NCBI RefSeq assembly: GCF_014651035.1
Contig: NZ_BMWC01000019.1
Coordinates: 1 to 64,000, forward strand
Direction: 5' to 3'
DNA length: 64,000 nucleotides
DNA from: Streptomyces lomondensis
GTDB lineage: Bacteria > Actinomycetota > Actinomycetes > Streptomycetales > Streptomycetaceae
Of the stretch, positions 17,614 through 26,230 are shown one piece after another (positions within the stretch are counted from its first letter, which is position 1; the number at the start of each line of letters is the position of its first letter). The notes beneath the pieces were generated by a model. That model saw nothing but the letters and a program-made list of their open reading frames with translations, ran no database searches and was not told the DNA's origin. A program made the position numbers and the translations under genes.

Positions 17614-19857
17614 GTGAGGGCAGCGGGACGCTCGGTGCGGACACGACTGCGGGACCGGATCGCGGCGTCCGACCCCGGACTGCTGCGTCTGACGGCCGGG
17701 CTGCGGACGGTCGGCGCCATCGCCCTCACCCTGCTCGTGCTCTCCCTGCTGCGGGCGGATGTGCACCACTTGGTGGCGGGGGCCATGGCGGCGATGGTCG
17801 CCACCTTCGCCATCCAGGAGAAGCAGCTCGGCGCGCAGGCCGTCACACTGGCGTGGGGGCTGCCGGTGGCGCTGGCGTCCGTGTCCCTGGGCGCGGTGCT
17901 GAACACGCGTCTCGTCGTCGGTGACGTCTTCTTCGTCGTCCTGATCTTCTGCGCGGTCTACGGCCGCCGGTTCGGCGACCGCGGCACCGCGCTGGGGCTG
18001 ATCGGCTTCCAGGTCTACTTCCTGTCCCTGTTCGTCGGCGCCACCGTCTCGGCGCTGCCCGTGCTGTGCGGCGCCATCGCCCTGGCGTTCTGCTCCAGCG
18101 CGGTGATGCGGTTCGCGGTCGTGCCCGCGACCCCGGCGGGCGTCCTGCTGCGGCTGCGGCTGGCCTTCCGCGCCCGGCTGGCCCAGCTGGTCTCCGCGCA
18201 GCTCGACCTCCTCGACGCCGGCCCGGACGAGATGGACAAGGCTCTGGAGGCCGTGCGCGAGGGCACCGCGCGGCTGCACGAGACGGCGATGATGATCCAG
18301 GCGCGGCTGGAGGAGGGCACTCCTGACGAGTCGGTGGCGCGGCTCGTGCAGCGCCGGATCGCGGACGCCGAGATCGCCGCCGAGCGGCTCGGCCTGCTGC
18401 TGCTGACCTCCCGCAGCGCCGAACGGGCCGACACCCTCACCCTGCACCTGCCGGGTGCCCCGGCGCCGTCGGTGGGGCACCCGGCCGTGCCGGACGAGGC
18501 CACCGCCACGCTCCGCCGTGATCTCCAGGCGCTGCGCACCCTCGTGCTGCGGGCCGGGAGGGGCGACTCGGGAACCGCGCTGGCCCATGTGCGCAACCGG
18601 CTCCTCGGCTACCGGGACGAGGACAACCTGCCGCCCGCTCCGGCCGCCGTCCAGGACGTCTTCCGGGCCATCGGTGAGGCCGCGCGGGCGGTGCTGGGGC
18701 TGCGGATCGCGCTGGACGGCCCGCAGGACGAGTCGGACGACTCCCCCGCCACGGCCCGCTCCCGCGAGGAGCTGGACGCCGAGGACGCCGCGATCGACGG
18801 CGGCGAGGAGCCGGCGCAGGAGGAGCAGGACAGGGGTCTGCGGCGCCCCACCACGCGCGCGGCCGTACAGGTCGCCGTCGGGTCGACGCTGGCCATCGTG
18901 GGCGGCGAGCTGCTGTCCACGCAGCGCTGGTACTGGGCCGTGCTGACCTGCTGGATCGTTTTCCTGAACACCGCCTCGACGGGCGAGATCCTGGTCAAGG
19001 GCTATCGGCGGCTGCTGGGCACGGTCTTCGGCGTCGTGGCCGGCATCGTGCTGGCGGGCCTGGTGGGACAGCACACCTGGACGGCGTTCGCCCTGGTCCT
19101 GGTGCTGATCTTCGCGATGTTCTACGTGGCGCCGCTGTCGTACACGCTGATGTCGTTCTTCGTCACCGCGATGCTGGGGTTGCTGTACACGCTGCTGCAC
19201 ACCTACAGCCTCGACGTGCTCCTGCTGCGGGTGGAGGAGACGGCGCTCGGTGCGGCCTGCGGAGTCGTCGCGGCGGCGCTGGTGCTGCCGGTGCGGACGG
19301 ACCGCCGGACGAACGAGCTGCTCGGCACCGTGCTGGAGCGGCTGGCCGCCGTGACGGAGGCCGCGGTCGGCCAGCTCAGCGGCGGGCCCGCGGACGACCT
19401 GCTGGACAAGGCGCGCGACCTGGACCAGGCGCTGGCCGACCTGCGGGCCGCCACCCAGCCGCTGACCCACCCGGTCACGCCGCTGCGGGCCCGGCGCCAC
19501 ACGGCCCGGTACGTGGTGGCGCTGCTGGAGACCTGCGCGTACCACGCGCGGTCCCTGGCGGCGACCGCCGAGCTGCTGCCCACGCATCCCTCGATCGCGG
19601 CGGACCCGAGGCTGCGCGGGGCCGCGGGGCGCACGGTGCGCAACATCGAGACCATCGCGGCCCGGGTCGCGGACGAGCACGCCGGTGCGAAGGTCGAGAC
19701 CGGGCCGAGCATCGCCTCGCTGCTGGGGTCCGACGCCGGCACACCGCGCTACGGCCGCATCACCGACCGCGTGCTGCGGCATCTGGAGCGGCTGGACGAG
19801 GCCGTGGTGGGCCTGGCCCGGCCGCTGGACGTGCCGGTGGCGGCGCCCCAGCAGTGA
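17614..19857 (+). CDS. FUSC family transporter (aromatic acid exporter-like)
   Basis: A 747-residue membrane protein with two modules typical of the FUSC/ArAE family. Module 1 has about six helices (VGAIALTLLVLSLLRADVHH, AVTLAWGLPVALASVSLGAV, LPVLCGAIALAF) followed by a long cytosolic helical region; module 2 repeats the pattern (YWAVLTCWIVFLNTASTGEI, LLGTVFGVVAGIVLAGLVG, TLMSFFVTAMLGLLYTLL) with the conserved R-x-x-GT-x-x-G. Family members export aromatic acids and toxic metabolites. GTG 17614 is chosen behind GGGAGAGAG; a GTG at 17587 would add 9 residues. Confidence 0.85.
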   Translation: MRAAGRSVRTRLRDRIAASDPGLLRLTAGLRTVGAIALTLLVLSLLRADVHHLVAGAMAAMVATFAIQEKQLGAQAVTLAWGLPVALASVSLGAVLNTRLVVGDVFFVVLIFCAVYGRRFGDRGTALGLIGFQVYFLSLFVGATVSALPVLCGAIALAFCSSAVMRFAVVPATPAGVLLRLRLAFRARLAQLVSAQLDLLDAGPDEMDKALEAVREGTARLHETAMMIQARLEEGTPDESVARLVQRRIADAEIAAERLGLLLLTSRSAERADTLTLHLPGAPAPSVGHPAVPDEATATLRRDLQALRTLVLRAGRGDSGTALAHVRNRLLGYRDEDNLPPAPAAVQDVFRAIGEAARAVLGLRIALDGPQDESDDSPATARSREELDAEDAAIDGGEEPAQEEQDRGLRRPTTRAAVQVAVGSTLAIVGGELLSTQRWYWAVLTCWIVFLNTASTGEILVKGYRRLLGTVFGVVAGIVLAGLVGQHTWTAFALVLVLIFAMFYVAPLSYTLMSFFVTAMLGLLYTLLHTYSLDVLLLRVEETALGAACGVVAAALVLPVRTDRRTNELLGTVLERLAAVTEAAVGQLSGGPADDLLDKARDLDQALADLRAATQPLTHPVTPLRARRHTARYVVALLETCAYHARSLAATAELLPTHPSIAADPRLRGAAGRTVRNIETIAARVADEHAGAKVETGPSIASLLGSDAGTPRYGRITDRVLRHLERLDEAVVGLARPLDVPVAAPQQ

Positions 19858-19873
19858 CGCGGGCTCCCGCCGG

Positions 19874-20308
19874 TCAGAAGTCGGTGGGCAGCCCGCTCAC
19901 CTCGGCGATGCCGCGGAGCTCCTCGGTCTGCCGGTGCCGTTCCTTGATGTAGTCGGCTATCTCGCCGAGGCGGACCGGGTCGGACGCGGTGGTCGCGTCG
20001 GTGACGATCCGGACCGGGCCGGTCTCGTCGACGTCGAGTTCGATCACTTCGTTGTCCAGGCGGCCGGTGACGGCGGTGGCGATGACGAGGGCCACCTCGT
20101 CACGCACCTCCTGGGGCAGTTCGTCATTGGCCCCGGAGTCGAGCGCGAAGTCGAGGCTGGACAGGCGTTCCTCGTCGATCGCCTCGAGGACCGGTTCCAC
20201 CACACGCATCAGGAGGCGGTAGTCCTCCGTGTCCATCCGGATGCGCAGGAGGTCCAGGTACATGTCCACGGGCCGGCCGTCGCCATGCGGAATCTCGGAA
20301 TCGCTCAT
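19874..20308 (-). CDS. Conserved hypothetical acidic protein
   Basis: I do not recognise the family. The protein has 144 residues, is strongly acidic and has no membrane segment. A helical stretch (MYLDLLRIRMDTEDYRLLMR) is followed by LDFALDSGANDELPQEVRDE, a beta-rich section (IELDVDETGPVRIVTD) and a charged C-terminal helix (IADYIKERHRQTEELRG). ATG 20308 is preferred because a longer frame upstream runs into the neighbouring gene. It lies 28 bases downstream of the DUF1206 gene on the same strand, so the two are probably co-transcribed. It converges with the FUSC gene, 16 bases apart. Confidence 0.7.
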   Translation of the reverse strand: MSDSEIPHGDGRPVDMYLDLLRIRMDTEDYRLLMRVVEPVLEAIDEERLSSLDFALDSGANDELPQEVRDEVALVIATAVTGRLDNEVIELDVDETGPVRIVTDATTASDPVRLGEIADYIKERHRQTEELRGIAEVSGLPTDF

Positions 20309-20336
20309 CCGTCCCGTGTTCCCCGTACGGCGCGGC

Positions 20337-21173
20337 TCAGACGCGTCGCCAGCGGGCCATGGCGAAGGAGAACACCCCGAAGAGCACGAGCCCGGCCGCG
20401 ACGCAGACCAGCAGCCAGGGGCCGAGCGGGGTGTCGGCGAAGCTGCGCAGGGTGTCGTCCAGGCCCTTGGCCCGGTCGGGCTCGTAGTCGACGGCGGCAC
20501 GGACGGCGAAGAGGCCGGCCACGGCGAAGACCAGCCCGCGGGCGGCGCCGCCGGCCACGCCGGTGACGTCCACCAGCTGCCGGGTCCGCTGGCTCATCTG
20601 CCCCAGCCGCAGCTTGTCGTGGTACTTGCGGAGCACCGCCCGTACGCCGATCCAGCCGCCCACCGCGACGATCGCGATCCCGGCGGCGCCGACCAGCCAC
20701 TGCCCGGCGGGTATCTCCAGGACCCTGGCGGTGGCGTCCCGGGACTGCTGGTCGCTGGAGCCGCCGCCGCTCTGGTCGCGGCTCGCCGCGAAGGAGAGCA
20801 CGGAGTAGGCGACGAAGGCGTAGAACGCGCAGCGGGCCGTCGCGAGCAGCCGCTTGCGCGCGCTGCGGCCGTCCTGCCCGACGGAGCCGAAGAGCACCTC
20901 GGACAGCCGCCACAGGGCCATGCCGACAAGCCCGATGCCCAGGGCCCACAGCAGCACCGCGCCGAACGGCTTCTGCGACAGTTCCGCCAGGGCGCCCCCG
21001 CGGTCGGCCTGCTCGCCCGTGTCGCCGAAGGCGATCTGCAGGGCCAGCGCACCGACGAGCAGGTAGATCACGCCACGGGCGGCGAGGCCCGCACGTGCCG
21101 CCCCCTCGGTCACCGAACCCCGCGCCGCTCGCCGGGCCCGGAACCGACCTTGTGCCAACGCACTCGTGTCCAT
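20337..21173 (-). CDS. DUF1206 membrane protein
   Basis: A 278-residue integral membrane protein with six predicted helices in three similar pairs: GLAARGVIYLLVGALALQIAF, LLWALGIGLVGMALWRLSEV, ATARCAFYAFVAYSVLSFAA, WLVGAAGIAIVAVGGWIG, GAARGLVFAVAGLFAVRAAV and WLLVCVAAGLVLFGVFSFAM. ARG-x-x-Y/F repeats and the G-x-A-L-W motif are the DUF1206 signature. Function unknown; often near stress genes in actinobacteria. ATG 21173 follows GGGAGG with 6-base spacing. It probably leads a two-gene transcript with the acidic hypothetical. Confidence 0.86.
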   Translation of the reverse strand: MDTSALAQGRFRARRAARGSVTEGAARAGLAARGVIYLLVGALALQIAFGDTGEQADRGGALAELSQKPFGAVLLWALGIGLVGMALWRLSEVLFGSVGQDGRSARKRLLATARCAFYAFVAYSVLSFAASRDQSGGGSSDQQSRDATARVLEIPAGQWLVGAAGIAIVAVGGWIGVRAVLRKYHDKLRLGQMSQRTRQLVDVTGVAGGAARGLVFAVAGLFAVRAAVDYEPDRAKGLDDTLRSFADTPLGPWLLVCVAAGLVLFGVFSFAMARWRRV

Positions 21174-21634
21174 GTCGACCTCCCGGCCCTCCGGATGCCC
21201 CGGCTCGGCCACCGCACACCCGGCGCGGCCTCCGGACCAGGGGATTCCGGTCGGTGCCGGGCCGGTTGGGGTCTGCCGGACACCCGGCGCGGCGGACCCG
21301 GTCCGACAGACGTGCCGGCCGGGCACGGTGTGCCGGGCCGGTTCCGGCTGCCGGACGCCCGCCGGGGCAGGGACCCGGTCCGGCAGGCCGAGGCGCTAGC
21401 GGCGCCGGGCAGCGCCTACCGCTCCCGCGGCGAGACCTGCCCGCCGGGCACAGTGTCCGGCCCGGCGACCGCGGGCTGCCGGCGCCGCCCGTGACGAAGG
21501 GGCTCGCGGCGCCGGGGAGCGCGAGCGCGTACCGCTCCGGCGGCATGCCACGCACGAGCCCGGCCGCGGCTGTCGCCGTCGGCCGGGCTCGTGTTCCGCC
21601 TCGCCTTCCCCGTCGGGTCACACCCAGCCGTGGA
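21174..21634. other. 461-bp intergenic region with degenerate direct repeats
   Basis: No gene seen. Two imperfect direct copies of a 56-57 bp segment (about 21254-21309 and 21330-21386) share gtgccgggccggtt, ctgccggac and gacccggtccg. A second pair shares gcggcgccggg-agcgc and taccgctcc (about 21400-21423 and 21507-21540). A terminator hairpin lies at 21554-21592. The promoter of the DUF1206 gene must lie in the left part. Confidence 0.55.
21554..21592 (-). terminator. Terminator of the sigma factor-DUF5133 transcript
   Basis: ACGAGCCCGGCC (21554-21565) and GGCCGGGCTCGT (21581-21592) form a perfect 12-bp stem with a 15-base loop, 43 bases downstream of the DUF5133 stop codon on the minus strand. 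Confidence 0.72.
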
Positions 21635-21898
21635 TCAGGCGTTCTCCGTGGCCGGGACGCGCTGTTCGGTGGCCAGGGCAGCGGTCTCGCGGGCCGGTGC
21701 GGGTGCGGCCGCGAGCCACTGGTGAGCCGCCTCCAGGGCGCGCCTGACGTCCCGGGTGCCGGTGGACACGCACAGCGTGTACGCCAGGTCGCGGGCGCGG
21801 GGGCTCAGCTCGGCCGGTCCGCGCGCGGCCTCGGCGGCCGACAGTGCCTCGTACTCGTCGACAAGTCGGCGCAGCACGGCTGGATGGGGCCTCAGCAT
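21635..21898 (-). CDS. DUF5133 family protein
   Basis: An 87-residue, mostly helical protein beginning MLRPHPAVLRRLVDEYEALSA and carrying LAYTLCVSTGTRDVRRALEAA, the conserved core of Streptomyces DUF5133 proteins. Function unknown; homologues often lie beside SigB-type sigma factor genes. The gene is 28 bases downstream of the sigma factor gene on the same strand, so co-transcription is likely, and it is followed by a strong hairpin. Confidence 0.82.
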   Translation of the reverse strand: MLRPHPAVLRRLVDEYEALSAAEAARGPAELSPRARDLAYTLCVSTGTRDVRRALEAAHQWLAAAPAPARETAALATEQRVPATENA

Positions 21899-21926
21899 GT
21901 AGTTCGCTCCTCGTGGGGTCGGTTGG

Positions 21927-22790
21927 TCAGGCCGTCGTGGAAGTGCCGCCGGTGCCCCGGTTGCCCGTCCGCTGCCCCAGGACCTCGTCGCGCACGCGGG
22001 CGCAGCTGCGGCTGATGAGGCGGGAGACGTGCATCTGGGAGATGCCGAGGTGGTCGGCGATGCGGCTTTGTGTCATGTCCTCGAAGAAGCGCATGTAGAG
22101 GATGGCCCGTTCGCGCTCCGGCAGGCGGCGCAGGCCCTCCTTGGCGGATTCGCGGTCGACGACGACGTCGTAGGACGAGTCTGCCGCGCCGAGGGTGTCC
22201 GCGAGGCTGTAGCCGTCGTCGTCGGCCGAGAGCTCGGCGTCCAGCGACAGGGTGCTGAAGCTGTCCAGCGCCTCGAGCCCGGCGCCGACCTCTTCCTCGG
22301 TCAGGCCGGTGTGGGCGGCGATGTCCGCCACGGAGGGCTCGGGGCTGCCCGGGTTCTGGGTGAGTTCACGGCGGGCCACCCGCACCTTGTTGCGCAGTTC
22401 CTGCACACGGCGGGGGACTCGCAGGGCCCACATGCGGTCCCGGAAGTGCCGCTTGACCTCACCGGTGATGGTGGGCACGGCGTAGCTTTCGAAGGCACCC
22501 CGGCTCGGGTCGAACCGGTCGATGGCCTTGACCAGCCCCAGGGCGGCCACCTGGCGGAGGTCCTCGATGGACTCTCCGCGGTCGCGGAAGCGGCCGGCGA
22601 TGCGGTGGGCCATGGGCAGCCACAGCGTGACGAGCTCGTCGCGGACGGCTTCCCGCTCGGGTCCCTCCTCCAGCTCCGCCATCCGGGCGAAGAGGGCCGC
22701 GGTGTCAGGGGCGTCGTCGTGGCGCCGCCGGGGAGCGGCGGTCGTCGTTTCGGGCGTGCCGGGACGGTTGGTGGGCGTATCGATGAGCAT
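21927..22790 (-). CDS. SigB/SigF/SigG-family RNA polymerase sigma factor
   Basis: A 287-residue group 3 sigma factor. Region 2: RDELVTLWLPMAHRIAGRF, DLRQVAALGLVKAIDRFDP and FESYAVPTITGEVKRHFRD; region 3: WALRVPRRVQELRNKVR and VADIAAHTGLTEEEV; region 4: LPERERAILYMRFFEDMTQS plus the HTH RIADHLGISQMHVSRLI. This is the stress and development sigma class controlled by RsbW-type anti-sigma factors and STAS antagonists. ATG 22790 follows CAGGAG; an open frame continues upstream without start support. An RsbW-like gene lies 200 bases upstream, and the rsbRST module about 6 kb away is a plausible input. Confidence 0.93.
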   Translation of the reverse strand: MLIDTPTNRPGTPETTTAAPRRRHDDAPDTAALFARMAELEEGPEREAVRDELVTLWLPMAHRIAGRFRDRGESIEDLRQVAALGLVKAIDRFDPSRGAFESYAVPTITGEVKRHFRDRMWALRVPRRVQELRNKVRVARRELTQNPGSPEPSVADIAAHTGLTEEEVGAGLEALDSFSTLSLDAELSADDDGYSLADTLGAADSSYDVVVDRESAKEGLRRLPERERAILYMRFFEDMTQSRIADHLGISQMHVSRLISRSCARVRDEVLGQRTGNRGTGGTSTTA

Positions 22791-22990
22791 GCGGATTCGC
22801 TCCTGAACGGTCGTTTCAGGGATGTACCGCGGGAGCGTCACGCCCGGATCGCCTGGACGGCCTCCGGGGCAGTCATACCGCTCCCGCTGGCGCGCCTCCG
22901 GTCCGAAGCACGAAACTGCGTCTGCCCTGCACCCGGTAGAACAAACTCCACTTTGCAGAGCAATCTGCCGGGGGGCTACCGCGCCGCTGT

Positions 22991-23425
22991 TCAGACGAGG
23001 GGCACGACGGCGGTGATGCACTTGCCGCCGGCGGGCAGGTCCGACACGCGGACGTCGCGGGAGAGCCGGCAGACGATGGGCCAGCCGTGGCCGCCGTGCC
23101 GCAGCCGTCCGTGCGGATCGGTGCGGGGCGGGGTGACGGGCAGTTCGTCACTGCGGTCGCTCACCGAGACGGCCACACCGGGCCCGTCGATGTCCACCCG
23201 GAAGTCGGTGACGCCGCCGCCGTGCAGGATCGCGTTGGTCGTCAGCTCCGAGGCCACGAGCAGCGCGTCGGACAGGGCGTCCGCGTCGCACGGTGTGTGG
23301 GTGGCGCGGCAGCGTTCGGCCACGGCGCGCTCCACCGCCCGGCGCGCCTCGGCGGGTTTGCACGGCCGGGTCCGGCCCGCGCCGGGCGGCTCGAATACAG
23401 ATTCGATCGTGTGCTCCTCGCACAT
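22991..23425 (-). CDS. RsbW-like anti-sigma regulatory factor
   Basis: A 144-residue GHKL ATPase domain protein: N-box LLVASELTTNAILHGGG, then VDIDGPGVAVSVSDRSDELP and a G box in HGRLRHGGHGWPIVCRLS. The ATG at 23425 follows CAGGGAG. It lies upstream of the sigma factor gene on the same strand with a 200-base gap, so it could be its anti-sigma factor, although such genes usually sit closer to their target. Two cysteines near the N-terminus (MCEEH and RPCKP) could be redox-sensitive. Confidence 0.85.
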   Translation of the reverse strand: MCEEHTIESVFEPPGAGRTRPCKPAEARRAVERAVAERCRATHTPCDADALSDALLVASELTTNAILHGGGVTDFRVDIDGPGVAVSVSDRSDELPVTPPRTDPHGRLRHGGHGWPIVCRLSRDVRVSDLPAGGKCITAVVPLV

Positions 23426-23696
23426 CCTGAAGCTCCCTGGTCACTGGGGACGGAAGCCGGATCCGGACCGCCGTCCGGGGCCGTCCGCACGGGCGCACCT
23501 GGGGCCCGCGGACCCGCTGCTTCCTCCAACCTGCCGCGGCGTCCGGGGCGCGCACCGCGCGAGCGCCGCGGGTCTCCCTCTTCGGCTGACCTCTCCCCGC
23601 ACCTGCAAACCTCCGGCGCGCCCCGAAGGCCGAAAACACGTCGAACGGCCGTGAGTCGGTGCCATCGCCGCGCTCTCCCGGGGTACGCGGTGTCCC

Positions 23697-23918
23697 ATGA
23701 CCGATGTGGTGGATTCGGACGAACTGCTGCGGCGCATCCAGCGCGCGAGGGCCTGCGCGGCCGAGGAGGAACGGACGTGGCGGAGCAGGAGCGAGGAACT
23801 GGACGCGACCGACCCGCAGGGAGCGCGGGACGCGACCGTGCGGCGGATGTCCTACGAGGCGGTGCTCACGGTGCTGGACGAGATCCTGACCCCGGGCAAA
23901 CGCACCGCGCAGGGCTGA
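23697..23918 (+). CDS. Small charged hypothetical protein
   Basis: A 73-residue, predicted all-helical protein (DVVDSDELLRRIQRARACAA, RMSYEAVLTVLDEILTPGK). I do not recognise the family. No ribosome binding site is visible; GGGTAC (23681-23686) ends 10 bases before the ATG, so the message may be leaderless or nearly so. No matching SigB -35 was found at the usual distance. It is divergent from the RsbW-like gene and just upstream of the decarboxylase gene. Confidence 0.55.
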   Translation: MTDVVDSDELLRRIQRARACAAEEERTWRSRSEELDATDPQGARDATVRRMSYEAVLTVLDEILTPGKRTAQG

Positions 23919-23988
23919 CCCGGCGGCGCCCGTGCCCGGTGCCCGGCCCGGGCTGATTGCGAGGGCACGGGCCGGGAACCCGGTGCGC

Positions 23989-25467
23989 ATGACAGTCGAC
24001 CACACCCGAGCACCGGTTCTGGAAGCCCTGGACGCCTACCGCCGCAAGGGGCACCTGTCGTTCACGCCGCCGGGGCACAAGCAGGCCCGCGGCGCGGACC
24101 CGGAGGTCCGGGAGGTCCTCGGTGACGCGGTGTTCCTCGGGGACGTGCTGGCCTCGGGCGGCCTGGACGACCGGCTGACCCGGGGCCGGGTGCTCCAGCG
24201 GGCGCAGGAGCTGATGGCCGACGCGGTGCACGCCGATCACACGTTCTTCAGCACGTGCGGGAGTTCCCTGTCGGTGAAGGCGGCGATGCTGTCGGTCGCG
24301 GGGCCGCACGAGAAGCTGCTGATCGGCCGGGACGCCCACAAGTCGGTGGTGTCGGGGCTGATCATCTCCGGTGTCGAGCCCGTCTGGGTCGAGCCCCGCT
24401 GGGACGCCGAGCGGCATCTGGCCCATCCGCCGTCCGCCGAGGACTTCGAGCGGGCCTTCGAGGCCCACCCGGACGCGCGCGGCGCCCTGGTCACGAGTCC
24501 CACGCCGTACGGCGGCTGCGCGGACCTGCGGGCGGTCGCCGAAGTGTGCCACCGACGCGCGCGGCCGCTGATCGTGGACGAGGCCTGGGGCGCGCATCTG
24601 CCGTTCCACCCCGACCTGCCGTCCTGGGCGATGGACGCGGGCGCGGACATCTGCGTGACGAGCATCCACAAGATGGGCAGCGGCCTGGAGCAGGGCTCCG
24701 TCTTCCATCTCCAGGGCGATCTGGTCCCGCCGGCACTGCTGGGGATGCGGGCGGACCTGCTGGGCACCACCAGCCCGTCGTCGCTGATCTTCGCGGGGCT
24801 GGACGGCTGGCGGCGGCAGATGGCGCTGCACGGCAAGGAGCTGATGGGCGGCGCGCTGGACCTCACGGCCGAGGTCCGGGCCGCCATCGAGGAGATCGAC
24901 GGGCTGCACGTCAACGGCCGGGACGACTTCTGCGGCCCGGGGCTGTCCGACGACCTCGACCCGCTGCCCGGCGTCATCGACCTCACCGGCCTGGGGATCA
25001 CGGGCTTCCAGGCGGCGGACTGGCTGCGCGAGCACCGGCGGATCGACGCGCATCTGGTGGACCACCGCCGCATCGGCGCGCAGATCACCCATGGTGACGA
25101 CCGCGAGACGACCGGGGAGTTGCTGGAGGCGCTGCGGGACCTCGCGCGCGCCGCGCCGGACCTGCCCCGGGCGCCGCGGGTGGAGGTGCCCTCGCCCGCG
25201 GAGCTGCGGATGGAGCAGGCGGTGCTGCCCCGGGACGCGTTCTTCGGCACCGCCGAGGACGTGCCGGTGGCGGAGGCGGCCGGGCGGGTCGCGGCGGAGA
25301 TGATCACGCCGTATCCCCCCGGCATCCCGGCCGTCCTGCCCGGTGAGCGCCTCACCGAGCCGGTGCTGGCGTATCTGCGCACGGGGCTGGCCGCGGGCAT
25401 GCACCTCCCCGACCCGACGGACCCGGAGCTGGAGACGGTCCGGGTGGTCGCGGAGGAGTCGCGGTGA
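23989..25467 (+). CDS. Orn/Lys/Arg decarboxylase family PLP enzyme
   Basis: A 492-residue fold-type I PLP-dependent amino acid decarboxylase of the short form without the N-terminal wing domain. Motifs: FTPPGHKQARG near the start, TFFSTCGSSLSVKAAML, DEAWGAHLPFHP and the Schiff-base lysine K228 in TSIHKMGSGLEQGS; the C-terminal domain contains AAEMITPYPPGIPAVLPGE. The substrate (Lys, Arg or Orn) cannot be told from sequence; the product would be a polyamine precursor. ATG 23989 matches family starts; the ribosome binding site is weak (GGGAA). It is a single gene followed by the candidate small RNA. Confidence 0.88.
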   Translation: MTVDHTRAPVLEALDAYRRKGHLSFTPPGHKQARGADPEVREVLGDAVFLGDVLASGGLDDRLTRGRVLQRAQELMADAVHADHTFFSTCGSSLSVKAAMLSVAGPHEKLLIGRDAHKSVVSGLIISGVEPVWVEPRWDAERHLAHPPSAEDFERAFEAHPDARGALVTSPTPYGGCADLRAVAEVCHRRARPLIVDEAWGAHLPFHPDLPSWAMDAGADICVTSIHKMGSGLEQGSVFHLQGDLVPPALLGMRADLLGTTSPSSLIFAGLDGWRRQMALHGKELMGGALDLTAEVRAAIEEIDGLHVNGRDDFCGPGLSDDLDPLPGVIDLTGLGITGFQAADWLREHRRIDAHLVDHRRIGAQITHGDDRETTGELLEALRDLARAAPDLPRAPRVEVPSPAELRMEQAVLPRDAFFGTAEDVPVAEAAGRVAAEMITPYPPGIPAVLPGERLTEPVLAYLRTGLAAGMHLPDPTDPELETVRVVAEESR

Positions 25468-25539
25468 CACCGAGTGAAACAGGTCACGCAACCGGTTCCA
25501 CGCAGGCGCACGGCCGCGCGGATGGTTTACGGTTCATTC

Positions 25540-25626
25540 ATACGTGGTGACGGAGTCGACCGTTGTCCTCCGTGTACCACCGCTTACGGCCCTGGCTGGT
25601 TTCCCCCGTCCAGCCAGGGCTTTCTC
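25540..25626 (+). ncRNA. Candidate small RNA with two hairpins and intrinsic terminator
   Basis: Between the decarboxylase and CNB genes. Hairpin 1: TGGTGACGGAG (25545-25555) pairs with CTCCGTGTACCA (25568-25579), one bulge, 12-base loop. Hairpin 2: GCCCTGGCTGG (25589-25599) pairs perfectly with CCAGCCAGGGC (25610-25620), C-rich loop (tttcccccgt), followed by TTTCTC. There is no start codon with a ribosome binding site inside. The structure would suit a short independent transcript starting near the AT-richer stretch at 25526-25542, or a long terminated leader. The 5' end is a guess. Confidence 0.45.
25589..25626 (+). terminator. Intrinsic terminator with perfect 11-bp stem
   Basis: GCCCTGGCTGG and CCAGCCAGGGC flank a 10-base loop and are followed by TTTCTC. 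It ends the candidate small RNA and could also end read-through from the decarboxylase gene. Confidence 0.75.
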
Positions 25627-25730
25627 ATGCCCGGAGAAAGTCGCGCACGCCGAGGTGCCCGGGGCCCCGCCAGCCGCTGAAATGGGCGTAGGGACAGCAC
25701 CGCAGTCGACCGCCCGGCGAGGAGCTCCGC

Positions 25731-26186
25731 ATGACCAAAGCGATCAAACTCCTGACCGCCCTGCCTCCGCCCCAGCGGCAGCGCCTGATGACGCTCGCCC
25801 GGGAGGTGTCCTTCCCCGAGGACACCCGGATCTTCGAGGCGGGCGGCACGGCCGACCGCTTCTGGGTCATCCGCTCCGGCGCGGTCTCCCTGGACCAGCA
25901 GGTGAACTCCCTGCAGCGGGTGACCGTGGCCAGCCTCGGCGCGGGCGACCTGCTCGGCTGGTCCTGGCTGTTCCCGCCGTACACGTGGGACTTCGGCGCG
26001 GTGGCGTTCAGCCCGGTCAGGGCCTACGAGTTCGACGCGCGGGCCGTGCTGGGGCTGTGCGAGGAGGATCCGCAGCTGGGACTGACGCTGGTGCGGAACG
26101 TCGCCGAGGTGCTCGCGCACCGGCTGGAGATGACCCGGGGCAAGCTCATGGAGCAGTACACGCTGCACCGGCGCGGGGCGCTGTGA
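25731..26186 (+). CDS. Cyclic nucleotide-binding (Crp-type) domain protein
   Basis: A 151-residue protein formed by a single CNB domain: LAREVSFPEDTRIFEAGGTA, FWVIRSGAVSLDQQ, LGAGDLLGWSWLFPPYTWDF and a C-terminal helix (LGLTLVRNVAEVLAHRLEMT). It has no DNA-binding domain, so it is a stand-alone sensor rather than a Crp regulator. The phosphate-binding cassette is divergent: LLGWSWLFP replaces the usual GE-x-AL-x-x-x-x-R, so cAMP binding is doubtful. GAGGAG lies just before the ATG. The CNB part of the histidine kinase at 39720 shows a related layout. Confidence 0.85.
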   Translation: MTKAIKLLTALPPPQRQRLMTLAREVSFPEDTRIFEAGGTADRFWVIRSGAVSLDQQVNSLQRVTVASLGAGDLLGWSWLFPPYTWDFGAVAFSPVRAYEFDARAVLGLCEEDPQLGLTLVRNVAEVLAHRLEMTRGKLMEQYTLHRRGAL

Positions 26187-26230
26187 GGCGTCGGACCGCG
26201 TTGTGAGGCTCGGACCGGCGCTGTGAGGTC

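Noticed and set aside
23866..25491. Minus-strand open frames antisense to the PLP decarboxylase
   Set aside because: High-GC shadow frames with Arg/Gly/Pro-rich products and no motifs.
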